From Pseudomonadota bacterium (GTDB lineage Bacteria > Desulfobacterota > Syntrophia > Syntrophales > UBA5619), in NCBI GenBank assembly GCA_018819165.1, contig JAHJQP010000235.1, positions 1 to 11,098 on the forward strand: a stretch of DNA of 11,098 nucleotides, read 5' to 3'. Positions within the stretch are counted from its first letter, which is position 1; each line of letters starts with the position of its first letter. This document shows positions 1 to 7,679 of this stretch, piece after piece. Both the position numbers and the translations under genes were made by a program. The notes under the pieces are model-generated. The model worked only from the letters and a program-made list of their open reading frames with translations, made no database searches and was not told where the DNA came from.

Positions 1-1237
1 CGCCCTCGGCATGCTGATCTTCGCCTCGATACCCTCGGTCTTTGCCGTCTCGCACATGGCCTATAACGACCTTTTCGTGACTTTTTTCACCCTGGCGGCC
101 GTTTTTACCTTTCTTAGGTGGTCGGAACAGAGGCTGTCGGGATGGCTCATCCTCTGCGCCGTCTTCTCCGGGTCTGCCGCCGCCTGTAAATACACGGCCC
201 TTCTACTTCTCCCGCTCGGCTGTCTCGGCATCCTCTGGTTCTCTCAGCGGAATAAAAGTCACTCCGGGCAGGCCCTGCGCCGGATTGCTCTCTATGCCGC
301 AGTGGTTTTCGCTGTTGGAAGCCCCTTTTATCTGAAGAACTTGATCGTGACGGGGAATCCTTTTTATCCCTTTATCCACGGAATATTCGGCGGCCGGGGG
401 TGGGACAGCGACCAGGCGCGCCTCTACGACATCTTCATCCAGAACCTCGGCATGGGCCGGGGTCTTTTCGATTATCTCCTCCTCCCCTGGAACCTGAGCT
501 TCCGGGCCAGGATGGACAGCCCGCAGTTCGACGGCATCCTCGGCCCGCTCTTTCTTTTCACCCTCCCCTTTCTCGCCGGAATCCGCCGCTGGGAGATGCC
601 GGTTCGCGTTCTGATTGCATACGCAGTTCCGGCTTTTCTGTTCTGGGCCTTTTCCGTCCAGCAGATCCGTTATCTGATTCCCCTGTTCGCCCTTCTCGCC
701 ATCATCACCGGCGCCATATTGACCCGCTATCGGGAACGGAAGGCGGTCTTTTGCCTCCTGCTCATTCTGATCGGCGGATCTCTGACCTTCAACGGCTATC
801 ATATTGCCCGCGAATTCGTCAGGACAAGCCCCGTCCGTGTCGCAGCCGGCCTCGAATCACGCGACTCTTTTCTCACCCGGATGATCCCCACCTTTCCCAT
901 GTACCGGTTCGTGAATCGCGAGCTACCATCGCAGAGCAGCGTTTTTCTCATCTACATGAAAAACTACACCTTTCTTTGCGACCGCGCATGTTATGCGGAC
1001 TCGATGTTCGAAGCCCATACCCTCCAGAAGATCCTCAGGGATTCGTTATCTCCCGAAGGGGTGCGTGACCGTTTGAGAACAGCCGGGTTTACCCATCTCC
1101 TCTATGACGAGGCTTATTTGCTCGGCGATCTGAGCCCCCTCTCGCCGGAGGAGAAGAGACTTTTTCTTGCGTTTCGGGAAAGGCGCCTCGCGCCGGTCAA
1201 CCACAGCGGCTCCTACCGCCTGGATCGCCTGAATTGA
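1..1237 (+). CDS. Membrane glycosyltransferase, GT39/PMT (ArnT-like) family, 5'-truncated
   Basis: The reading frame is open to the left edge of the window (Ala-Leu-Gly precede the first Met at 11), so the true start and the N-terminal catalytic loop are missing. About 411 residues are visible. Counting from the Met at 11, hydrophobic segments lie near residues 1-17, 20-38, 44-78, 92-108, 177-190, 197-217, 220-240 and 246-266, followed by a soluble tail of about 140 residues. Segments typical of PMT_2/GT39 enzymes are AYNDLF (17-22), CKYTALLLLP (59-68) and KNLIVTGNPFYPF (109-121). Such enzymes transfer a sugar from a polyprenyl-phosphate donor to lipid, protein or glycan on the periplasmic side of the inner membrane; the substrate cannot be told from this fragment. 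The soluble tail resembles the periplasmic C-terminal domain seen in many of these proteins. No link to the downstream pterin cluster is evident, and 76 bases separate them. Confidence 0.8.
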   Translation, partial: ALGMLIFASIPSVFAVSHMAYNDLFVTFFTLAAVFTFLRWSEQRLSGWLILCAVFSGSAAACKYTALLLLPLGCLGILWFSQRNKSHSGQALRRIALYAAVVFAVGSPFYLKNLIVTGNPFYPFIHGIFGGRGWDSDQARLYDIFIQNLGMGRGLFDYLLLPWNLSFRARMDSPQFDGILGPLFLFTLPFLAGIRRWEMPVRVLIAYAVPAFLFWAFSVQQIRYLIPLFALLAIITGAILTRYRERKAVFCLLLILIGGSLTFNGYHIAREFVRTSPVRVAAGLESRDSFLTRMIPTFPMYRFVNRELPSQSSVFLIYMKNYTFLCDRACYADSMFEAHTLQKILRDSLSPEGVRDRLRTAGFTHLLYDEAYLLGDLSPLSPEEKRLFLAFRERRLAPVNHSGSYRLDRLN

Positions 1238-1240
1238 ACC

Positions 1241-1255
1241 GCGGTAAATTACCGC
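1241..1255. repeat. 15-bp palindrome (7-bp arms, 1-base centre) upstream of queD
   Basis: GCGGTAA-A-TTACCGC is a perfect inverted repeat starting 3 bases after the glycosyltransferase stop and ending 18 bases before a TATGAT box. No T-run follows, so it does not look like an intrinsic terminator. An operator for the queD-folE2-nadE cluster is the more natural reading, but no regulator is identified. Confidence 0.4.
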
Positions 1256-1273
1256 TTATCCGCCGGCCCGGTT

Positions 1274-1279
1274 TATGAT
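1274..1279 (+). promoter_or_regulatory. Possible -10 box upstream of queD
   Basis: TATGAT matches five of six bases of the sigma-70 -10 consensus and lies 34 bases before the queD start. No good -35 hexamer stands 16-18 bases upstream (ACCGCT at 17), so any promoter here would be weak or activator-dependent. The palindrome at 1241-1255 occupies the -35 region. Confidence 0.25.
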
Positions 1280-1313
1280 ATAGTACCGCAAAAATAAGCC
1301 ACGGAGAGCGGAT

Positions 1314-1682
1314 ATGTATGAAGTCACCATAAAAAGATCCTTTTCCGCCGCCCATCTCCTCAAGGAGATCGGGGGCAAGTGCGAAGAGCTCCACGGGCAC
1401 AACTTTTTCGTGGAGGTCTCTGTCGGCGCTGAATTGCTCAACGAAGAGGGCCTGCTGATCGACTTCAGGCTTCTCAAGCGTTGGACCGATTCGGTGCTCG
1501 ATGAACTCGATCACAAATATCTGAATGAACTGAGCTGTTTCAAAGAGAAGAACCCCTCTTCGGAACACATCGCCCGTTTCCTCTACGACAGAATCGCCGA
1601 AAAGGCGCGGCAGGCGAACGTGACCCTCTCCCGGGTGACGGTATGGGAATCGGAGAACTCGCGAGTCTCTTACAGCCTATGA
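1314..1682 (+). CDS. queD: 6-carboxytetrahydropterin synthase family (QueD/PTPS), CExxHGH type
   Basis: This 122-residue protein has the usual length of bacterial COG0720 tunnel-fold enzymes, which act on 7,8-dihydroneopterin triphosphate. Zinc ligands are visible as H14 (FSAAH), H27 and H29 (HGH). C23 is the expected nucleophile, and E24 follows it directly, giving C-E-x-x-H-G-H. LDHKYLN (about 65-71) holds the conserved Asp-His pair. QueD proper has CxxxHGH, the folate-type PTPS-III has ExxHGH, and the combined CExxHGH motif is described for dual PTPS-I/III enzymes that serve both queuosine and folate synthesis. The start is supported by GGAGAG at 1303-1308, five bases before ATG. The stop overlaps the probable folE2 start as ATGA, so the enzyme is likely translated together with the one that makes its substrate. 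The family is certain; QueD-only versus dual activity is inferred from the motif. Confidence 0.9.
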   Translation: MYEVTIKRSFSAAHLLKEIGGKCEELHGHNFFVEVSVGAELLNEEGLLIDFRLLKRWTDSVLDELDHKYLNELSCFKEKNPSSEHIARFLYDRIAEKARQANVTLSRVTVWESENSRVSYSL

Positions 1683-2446
1683 TCGACATCCAGAATCTCA
1701 AAGACGAACGGAATATCAATATCAAGAAGGTCGGCGTCAAGGGGCTCAAATACCCCATTGTCGTGCTGGATCGCGCCCACGGAACGCAGCCGGTCAATGC
1801 CACGATCAACATGTATGTGAGCCTCCTCCATGACTTCAAGGGGACGCACATGAGCCGTTTCGTGGAGGTCCTCAACGATATCCGGGAGCAGGTCAATATC
1901 CGGACGTTTCACAGCATCCTGGAAAAGATCAGGACAAAACTGCATGCAGAATCGGCGCATATCGAAATCGAATTCCCCTATTTTATCGAGAAGACAGCGC
2001 CCCGGTCGGGCGCGAAGAGCCTGATGGAATACCGGTGTCGGTTTCTCGGTACGAACGACAACGGCAAGATGGACTTTGTCGTGGGAATGGTGGTCCCGGT
2101 CACGACCGTCTGCCCCTGCTCCCGGGAGATCAGCCGCGTCGGCGCCCACAACCAGCGGAGTATCGTCACCGTCAAGGTCAGGTTCCGGAAATTCTTCTGG
2201 ATCGAGGATGTCATCAGGCTGATCGAAGATTCTGCCAGCGGCGAGGTCTATTCTCTTCTGAAGCGCATCGATGAAAAGTACGTGACGGAAAAGGGTTACG
2301 AGAACCCCATGTTTGTCGAGGATGTCGTCAGAAAAGTGGCGGAACGCATCAGCCGGGATGCCAACTTCACCTGGTACAGGGTTGAGGCGGAAAATTTTGA
2401 AAGCATTCACAACCACAGCGCTTATGCCTGCGTGGAAAAGGAATAG
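1679..2446 (+). CDS. folE2: GTP cyclohydrolase IB (FolE2)
   Basis: FolE2 converts GTP to 7,8-dihydroneopterin triphosphate, the entry step to folate and to 7-deazaguanine (queuosine) synthesis. It replaces the zinc enzyme FolE and can use other metals. Visible signatures are [10 protein letters not shown] (about 17-26), [10 protein letters not shown] (54-63), the [13 protein letters not shown] segment with C145, GAHNQRS with H157, NPMFVED with E214, and H244 in the IHNHSAY segment. These four residues sit at a constant offset of two from the metal and active-site residues I recall for the Neisseria gonorrhoeae enzyme (C147, H159, E216, H246). The start at 1679 gives 255 residues and a 4-base ATGA overlap with queD, and it fits family N-termini. 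An in-frame ATG at 1643 would add 12 unconserved residues. The stop lies two bases before nadE. Nothing is missing or broken. Confidence 0.95.
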   Translation: MIDIQNLKDERNINIKKVGVKGLKYPIVVLDRAHGTQPVNATINMYVSLLHDFKGTHMSRFVEVLNDIREQVNIRTFHSILEKIRTKLHAESAHIEIEFPYFIEKTAPRSGAKSLMEYRCRFLGTNDNGKMDFVVGMVVPVTTVCPCSREISRVGAHNQRSIVTVKVRFRKFFWIEDVIRLIEDSASGEVYSLLKRIDEKYVTEKGYENPMFVEDVVRKVAERISRDANFTWYRVEAENFESIHNHSAYACVEKE

Positions 2447-2448
2447 CC

Positions 2449-4521
2449 ATGGAACGCAAAGAAATGAGTGATTTTTTCAACCTTTACCGCCACGGTTTCA
2501 TCCGGGCGGCGGTCTGCATCCCCGAGCTGAAGGTGGCCGATACGCTGTTCAACGCGGAGATGACCATCCGTCTCGCCCGGGAAGCGGCGGCGAAACATGC
2601 CGTCCTCGCCCTCTTTCCGGAACTCGGGCTTTCGGCCTATTCCAACGAGGACCTCTTCCATCAGGATGCCCTGCTCAAGGGGGTTCTCAAGGCGATCGAT
2701 AATGTCGCCCGCGAGACTTCCTCTCTCAACATGATCATCGTCGTCGGCGCCCCGCTGCAGGTGGACTCCCGGCTGTTCAACTGCGGGATCGTTCTGCATC
2801 GGGGCCGGATCACCGGCGTGTCGGTCAAATCCTACCTCCCCAATTACCGGGAGTTCTACGAGGGCCGCCAGTTCAGCCCGGCCGAAGAGGCCCTCTCTCG
2901 AACCATCAGCCTCTGCGGCCAGGAGGGGATCCCATTCGGCGCCGATCTCATCTTCGATGTGGCAAATATCCGCCATTTCCGCTTCTTTGTCGAGATGTGC
3001 GAAGATGTGTGGGTCCCCATCCCCCCCTCCTGCTTCGCCGCCATGGCGGGGGCAACCGTCATCGGAAACCTTTCCGCTTCCAATGTCACTATCGGAAAAT
3101 CGGAATACCGGCAGAGCCTGACGGCAAATCAGTCTGCCCGCTGCCTTGCCGCCTACCTTTATGCCGCAGCGGGTCCCGGCGAATCGACAACGGATCTGGC
3201 CTGGGACGGCCATGCCATGATCTACGAAAACGGGAATCTCCTTGCCGAGTCGGAGCGATTCGCGGGACGCCCCCAGATCATCCATGCCGATCTCGACCTC
3301 GACCGTCTTGCCCAGGACCGGATGCGCCAGACCAGTTTCGGCCGGAACGCACGGACGCACCGGGACGCCCTCCTGAAATTCCGGAGGGTTGCTCTGGAGA
3401 TCGATCCGGTGGAGGGGCGTCTACTTCTCGATCGTGAGTACCCGCGTTTCCCCTACATTCCGACGGACCCCGCCAAGCGTGACCAGCGCTGCTATGAAGC
3501 CTATAACATCCAGGTCCAAGGTCTCGCCCAGCGCCTGAAATCATCCGGAATCGACAAGGTCGTGATCGGCGTCTCCGGCGGTCTGGACTCTACGCACGCC
3601 CTGATCGTTGCCGTCCGGACGATGGATCTCCTGAATCTTCCCCGATCCCACGTCCTGGCCTATACGATGCCAGGCTTCGCCACATCCGAAAAGACACACG
3701 CCAACGCCCTCAGGCTCATGAAGGCGCTGGGCGTCGAAGCCAACGAGATCGACATTCGGCCGAGCTGCACACAGATGATCAAGGACATCGGCCATCCCTG
3801 CGCAGAGGGGAAAACGGTCTACGACGTCACCTTTGAGAACATCCAGGCGGGAGAGAGAACTTCCCACCTGTTCCGCATCGCGAACCTCAGAAACGCCCTT
3901 GTGATCGGCACGGGGGACCTGAGCGAACTCGCCCTCGGCTGGTGTACCTACGGCGTCGGCGACCACATGTCCCACTACAACGTGAACGCCAGCGTCCCCA
4001 AGACCCTGATCCAGTACCTGATCCGCTGGGTGGCCCGGTCTGTCCAATTTTCACCCGATGAATCCGAGATCCTCCTCGACATCCTGGAAACGGAGATCAG
4101 CCCCGAACTGATCCCCGGGCAGACCGCCTCAGGGCCGTCCCAGATGACGGAATCCATCGTCGGTCCCTACGAACTCCAGGATTTCCACAATTTTTACACG
4201 ACGCGATTCGGGTATCTGCCGACCAAGATTGCCTTCATGGCCTATTGCGCCTGGAGGGACCGGGCAAAGGGCCGCTGGCCCGATGTCCCCGAGGCGAAGC
4301 GACGCGACTACACGATCGGCGAGATCCGCCACTGGCTCGAGGTCTACCTCTACCGTTTCTTCAAAACCAGCCAGTTCAAGCGCTCCTGTGTCCCCAACGG
4401 CCCCAAGGTCGGTTCCGGGGGATCACTCTCTCCTCGGGGCGACTACCGGGCGCCCAGCGACAGCGAGGCCACGGTCTGGCTTGACGATTTGAAAGATGTT
4501 CCGGAAAGGGATGGTTCATGA
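2449..4521 (+). CDS. nadE: Glutamine-dependent NAD+ synthetase
   Basis: NadE makes NAD+ from nicotinic acid adenine dinucleotide, ATP and glutamine in the cytoplasm. At 690 residues it is the long two-domain form, comparable to the Mycobacterium tuberculosis enzyme. The N-terminal nitrilase-like glutaminase domain shows its catalytic triad: E58 (FPELGLSAY), K127 ([12 protein letters not shown]) and C184 (EMCEDVW). The C-terminal synthetase domain has the ATP-pyrophosphatase loop SGGLDS at 376-381, the segment [12 protein letters not shown] and, near the end, [20 protein letters not shown], typical of long-form enzymes. The start at 2449 has AAAGGA at 2437-2442 inside the folE2 end; a second in-frame ATG at 2464 is possible. 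It sits in one transcription unit with queD and folE2 and overlaps the next small gene by four bases. The link between pterin and NAD synthesis is not obvious biochemically; both are cofactor pathways. Confidence 0.96.
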   Translation: MERKEMSDFFNLYRHGFIRAAVCIPELKVADTLFNAEMTIRLAREAAAKHAVLALFPELGLSAYSNEDLFHQDALLKGVLKAIDNVARETSSLNMIIVVGAPLQVDSRLFNCGIVLHRGRITGVSVKSYLPNYREFYEGRQFSPAEEALSRTISLCGQEGIPFGADLIFDVANIRHFRFFVEMCEDVWVPIPPSCFAAMAGATVIGNLSASNVTIGKSEYRQSLTANQSARCLAAYLYAAAGPGESTTDLAWDGHAMIYENGNLLAESERFAGRPQIIHADLDLDRLAQDRMRQTSFGRNARTHRDALLKFRRVALEIDPVEGRLLLDREYPRFPYIPTDPAKRDQRCYEAYNIQVQGLAQRLKSSGIDKVVIGVSGGLDSTHALIVAVRTMDLLNLPRSHVLAYTMPGFATSEKTHANALRLMKALGVEANEIDIRPSCTQMIKDIGHPCAEGKTVYDVTFENIQAGERTSHLFRIANLRNALVIGTGDLSELALGWCTYGVGDHMSHYNVNASVPKTLIQYLIRWVARSVQFSPDESEILLDILETEISPELIPGQTASGPSQMTESIVGPYELQDFHNFYTTRFGYLPTKIAFMAYCAWRDRAKGRWPDVPEAKRRDYTIGEIRHWLEVYLYRFFKTSQFKRSCVPNGPKVGSGGSLSPRGDYRAPSDSEATVWLDDLKDVPERDGS

Positions 4522-4718
4522 GGCAGGAACAATACCGGGATTTCGACGCGACGGAACTTTTCTGTCCCCAGTGCCGACGAGCCGTGCCGGTTAGAAAGAA
4601 GCTCCTGTTGGTCCTCGCAAACGGCGACAAGTACGACTACACCTGCATCTACTGCGGGACATCCGTAGGAGATAAGATGGTTACCGAAAAAGATAACCTC
4701 CAGATCATCTTCAAATGA
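4518..4718 (+). CDS. Small double-CxxC (zinc-ribbon-like) protein of unknown function
   Basis: A 66-residue acidic/basic protein with two Cys pairs, C16-P-Q-C19 and C43-I-Y-C46, separated by 23 residues. This spacing suits a zinc ribbon or rubredoxin-like knuckle. There is no signal peptide or membrane segment, so it is probably cytoplasmic. ATG overlaps the nadE stop (ATGA) and is preceded by AAAGGG at 4505-4510 with a 7-base gap, good evidence that it is a real, coupled gene. It ends 6 bases before the convergent aacS stop. I do not recognise a named family. It could be a metal-binding accessory or an RNA-binding knuckle, but its function cannot be read from the sequence. Confidence 0.75.
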   Translation: MRQEQYRDFDATELFCPQCRRAVPVRKKLLLVLANGDKYDYTCIYCGTSVGDKMVTEKDNLQIIFK

Positions 4719-4724
4719 ACGCCT

Positions 4725-6680
4725 TCACTTCTCCTGCAGTTCTTTGAGGTTGGCGTAGTAATCGAGGACTTCCGGATTTTTCAGGGCATCTTTATTCTGG
4801 ACGGCCTGCCCCTCGATCACCTTCTTGACCGAAAGCTCAACCTTCTTCATGTTGAGGGTATAAGGAATGTCCGGCACGGCAATGATCTTGGCCGGCACAT
4901 GGCGGGGCGAGGCGTTCATGCGGATGGTCTTCCTGATCTGGTCCTTGAGCCCCTCGGTCAATTCCCGGCCCGGACCCATCTTCACGAAGAGGATGACGCG
5001 AACGTCGTTCTTCCAGTTCTGTCCCACCGCAATGCTGTCGGCAATCCCCTCGATGTTCTCGACCTGCCGGTAGATCTCCGCCGTCCCGATGCGGACGCCG
5101 CCGGGATTCAGAGTGGCGTCGGAACGGCCGTAGATCACGACGCCTCCCCTCTCGTTGATGAGAATATAATCGCCGTGACGCCAGACATTCGGATAGACAT
5201 TGAAATAGGCGGCCTTGTACTTTTTGTTCCCCGGATCATCCCAGAAATACATGGGCATGCAGGGGGCAGGCGCCGTGCAGACCAGTTCTCCCTGCTGATT
5301 GATGACGGGTTTTCCATTCTCGTCGAAGGCCTCCACTTTCATGGCGAGGCCGCGGCACTGAAGTTCGCCGGAATAGACCGGCCCCATGGGGTTGCCCAGG
5401 GCGAAGCAGCCGTTGATGTCCGAACCGCCGGAGATGGAGGAGAGCTGGAGATCCGCTTTTACCTCCCGGTAGATGAATTCAAAACCCTCCTCGGAAAGGG
5501 GCGATCCGGTGGAGAGGACGGCCTTCAGCGCGGAGAGGTCATACTCCTTCTCCGGTTTGACCCCTTCGTTCATCAGGGCGGAAATGTAACCGGCGCTGGT
5601 CCCGAAGACCGTGATCTTCTCATCCTGGGCGATCCGCCACAGGACGCCCGGATCCGGATGGAAGGGATTTCCGTCGTAGAGGAGGAGCTTCGCCCCCACG
5701 GCAAGCGAGCTGACCAGCCAGTTCCACATCATCCACCCGCAGGTGGTGAAATAGAAGATGGTATCCTCCCGCGTGAGGTTCGTATGGAGGATCAGTTCCT
5801 TGAGGTGATGGATCAGAATCCCGCCGGCGCTCTGGACCATGCACTTAGGGAGGCCCGTCGTTCCCGAGGTGAACATGATGTAGAGAGGGTGGTCGAAAGA
5901 GAGCTGTTCGAAATGGATCCGAAGCCCGCTTTCCGACGCCTTGAATGCATGGTAGTGAACTGCGTCCCTAAGACTGCTGATGTCCGGTTCCCGTTCCGTA
6001 TAGGGGACTACGACGACCTTCTCGATGGAGGGAAGATCCTTGATGATCTCCGCCACGCGGGAGATGGAGTCGAGGTTCTTGCCCTTGAAGAAATAGCCGT
6101 CGGCCACGAAAATGACCTTTGGCTTGATCTGTCCGAACCGGTCGAGGACCCCTTTGATTCCGAAATCGGGCGAACAGGAAGACCACACCGCCCCCAGGCT
6201 GGTCGCGGCAAGCATGGCGGCTACTGTCTCGGGCATATTCGGCATGAAGCCGGCAACGCGATCGCCGGGTCCTACCCCGAAATCCCGCAGACTCTTCGCA
6301 AGCCTGGCTACTTCATCATAAAGTTCGGCATAGGTCATCTTCCGAACCGGCTGATCCTCACCCTGGAAGATTATGGCCACGGAATCATCGTGAAAGCGCA
6401 GCAGGTTTTCCGCAAAATTCAGCCGGGCGCCGGAAAACCATTTTGCCCCGGGCATTTTCCGTTCGTCGTCGATCACATGGTCATAACCCCGCGATGACCT
6501 GATCCCGACAAAATCCCAGACGTCGGCCCAGAAAGCGGGGATATTGTTTACCGACCACTCATAGAGACCGTCATAATTGGTGAAATTCTGCTCGCGTCTC
6601 TCGTTGACGAACAACATGAACCGGTACATGTTGCTGTTCCTGGCGCGCTCTTCCGAAGGCTTCCACAGCAGTTTTCCCAT
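4725..6680 (-). CDS. aacS: Acetoacetyl-CoA synthetase
   Basis: This 651-residue member of the ANL (acyl-AMP forming) superfamily would activate acetoacetate to acetoacetyl-CoA using ATP and CoA. The N-terminal segment (WKPSEER, YDGLYEWSV, FWADVW) and the C-terminal tail (NPEVLDYYANLKELQ) match acetoacetyl-CoA synthetases rather than acetyl-CoA synthetases. The ATP loop FTSGTTGLPK is at 270-279, the hinge region GRSDATLNPGG at 518-528, and the C-terminal lysine motif PYTLNMKKVE has K612 where the catalytic lysine is expected. The usual Gly before that lysine (TLNGKK in the human enzyme) is Met here. The start is fixed by an AAGGAGG Shine-Dalgarno sequence just upstream. It is the last gene of a possible ytxH-DUF948-yajD-aacS run, 45 bases after yajD. 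A role in ketone-body or leucine-derived acetoacetate use, or in polyhydroxyalkanoate recycling, is inferred. Confidence 0.92.
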   Translation of the reverse strand: MGKLLWKPSEERARNSNMYRFMLFVNERREQNFTNYDGLYEWSVNNIPAFWADVWDFVGIRSSRGYDHVIDDERKMPGAKWFSGARLNFAENLLRFHDDSVAIIFQGEDQPVRKMTYAELYDEVARLAKSLRDFGVGPGDRVAGFMPNMPETVAAMLAATSLGAVWSSCSPDFGIKGVLDRFGQIKPKVIFVADGYFFKGKNLDSISRVAEIIKDLPSIEKVVVVPYTEREPDISSLRDAVHYHAFKASESGLRIHFEQLSFDHPLYIMFTSGTTGLPKCMVQSAGGILIHHLKELILHTNLTREDTIFYFTTCGWMMWNWLVSSLAVGAKLLLYDGNPFHPDPGVLWRIAQDEKITVFGTSAGYISALMNEGVKPEKEYDLSALKAVLSTGSPLSEEGFEFIYREVKADLQLSSISGGSDINGCFALGNPMGPVYSGELQCRGLAMKVEAFDENGKPVINQQGELVCTAPAPCMPMYFWDDPGNKKYKAAYFNVYPNVWRHGDYILINERGGVVIYGRSDATLNPGGVRIGTAEIYRQVENIEGIADSIAVGQNWKNDVRVILFVKMGPGRELTEGLKDQIRKTIRMNASPRHVPAKIIAVPDIPYTLNMKKVELSVKKVIEGQAVQNKDALKNPEVLDYYANLKELQEK

Positions 6681-6725
6681 TTTGCTTCCTCCTTGGGGTG
6701 AAGAATGATTTGTCTGTCACCTTGA

Positions 6726-7193
6726 TCACGGCTGTTGTTTCTTCTTTTCCAGGGCGCGTTTCAGTTGATCGCCAAGGGTCATCAGCCCTTTCCTGCCCGT
6801 ATTGCTCTCATCACGATAGACGACGCTCTCCTCGCGGGAAACGGATGTTCCCTCAAGATAGTCACCCATGAGACCCCGGCTGTGAATATCTTCATGGCAG
6901 TATACGCAGAGGTTCTCCCAGTTTCTGCCGTCGGCGGGGTTGTTTTGATGATTTCCGTCTCTATGATGCACCGTCAGAAGATGACGGTGCGCGGCGTCGA
7001 ATTCCCGGCTGCAGCGGGCGCAGATCAGGCCGTGGATGGCCAGCGAACGTTCGCGATAATCCTCTTCGCCGGAGTGCTTTGTCGCCCTGATCTCCCGGAC
7101 GACATTCTCTGCCGGCCTTGACGGGCCTGCTTTCCCCTTGTCCGTACTGACTCGGACCCGCCCCCCTCTGCTTCCGTACGTAACCCTGGACAC
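6726..7193 (-). CDS. yajD: HNH nuclease of the YajD family
   Basis: The 155-residue protein matches the layout of Escherichia coli YajD. It has YRERSLAIHG then C58-x2-C61-SREF, LTVHHRDGNH (H76, H77), NNPADG, NWENLC (N91-C96), C96-x2-C99-H100 and H104, followed by a Lys-rich C-terminal tail. The Cys pairs should bind structural zinc, and the His-Asn-His set should hold the catalytic metal. The cellular role of YajD is not known; it is a free-standing HNH domain with no intron or restriction partner here. The start is GTG at 7193 with GAGGTGAGG 4 bases upstream. This leaves about 42 basic, low-complexity residues before the part shared with E. coli YajD (115 residues). An ATG at 7212 is in another frame. 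The gene lies 53 bases after the DUF948 gene and 45 before aacS, all on the same strand. Confidence 0.88.
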   Translation of the reverse strand: MSRVTYGSRGGRVRVSTDKGKAGPSRPAENVVREIRATKHSGEEDYRERSLAIHGLICARCSREFDAAHRHLLTVHHRDGNHQNNPADGRNWENLCVYCHEDIHSRGLMGDYLEGTSVSREESVVYRDESNTGRKGLMTLGDQLKRALEKKKQQP

Positions 7194-7246
7194 GCCGCCT
7201 CACCTCAACCATTTTCGCCGCTTATATTATGACGCTCATTGGAGAA

Positions 7247-7651
7247 TCACATCTTTCCCTCCGGCCGTACGCGCAGAAGGTAATCCGCAAAAACACGAAC
7301 GCCCCGGGCCACCGCCAGGGAGATCCTCAGTGTCCGGGCAAACGGCAGACCGATCCTCTTCCTGAGGATCTCCTCCATGCAGACGACGAGGCTAAGCGTT
7401 CCCTGAATCTTTCTTACGGTCAGCGAGAGCTCCTCGACCTGCCGGTGCACCGTGGTGGTCGTCCGGTTGACGTTGGTCGTAATCTCCTCCAGGTTTTTCA
7501 TGATTCCGGGCAGATTTTGATTGAACATCCGGAGGGTCAGGTCCATGCTCTTCGCCGTCCGCCAGATCTGCAGAAGAAATGGAATGGAAAACCCGGCGAA
7601 CAGCAGAAACGCGATGCTCAAGACAATCAGGATGACTTCCAATTTCTCCAT
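7247..7651 (-). CDS. DUF948 membrane protein (YtxG-like)
   Basis: This 134-residue protein has one N-terminal membrane helix at about residues 5-28, then a polar, probably coiled-coil stretch (about 35-95) with repeated Thr/Val/Glu spacing (ITTNVNRTTTTVHRQVEEL). That is the layout of DUF948 proteins such as Bacillus subtilis YtxG. The C-terminus (about 98-130) is basic and hydrophobic. The protein is probably anchored in the inner membrane; its topology is not certain. ATG at 7651 is preceded by GGAGA with 7-8 bases of spacing. It follows the YtxH-like gene by 28 bases, the same pairing as ytxG and ytxH in Bacillus, which are linked to general stress. No enzymatic motif is visible and the molecular role is unknown. 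Confidence 0.8.
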   Translation of the reverse strand: MEKLEVILIVLSIAFLLFAGFSIPFLLQIWRTAKSMDLTLRMFNQNLPGIMKNLEEITTNVNRTTTTVHRQVEELSLTVRKIQGTLSLVVCMEEILRKRIGLPFARTLRISLAVARGVRVFADYLLRVRPEGKM

Positions 7652-7679
7652 ATCTTTTCTCCATCAGTTCGGGCGGCGT

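Noticed and set aside
203..802. Long minus-strand open frame inside the glycosyltransferase gene
   Set aside because: It is antisense to a clear membrane protein, has low-complexity charged sequence and no recognisable domain.
1261..1313. PreQ1-type riboswitch upstream of queD, suggested by a CGGT/ACCG hairpin followed by an A-rich tail near the ribosome site
   Set aside because: The 12-base loop contains no C to pair with preQ1, the stem has only four pairs, and the tail does not fit the class I pseudoknot.
2422..3360. 312-codon minus-strand open frame opposite folE2/nadE
   Set aside because: It is a mirror of high-GC coding sequence; nadE with its full catalytic set is on the other strand.
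4899..6497. 532-codon plus-strand open frame opposite aacS
   Set aside because: It is the antisense shadow of a strongly recognised gene, and its sequence resembles no protein family I know.
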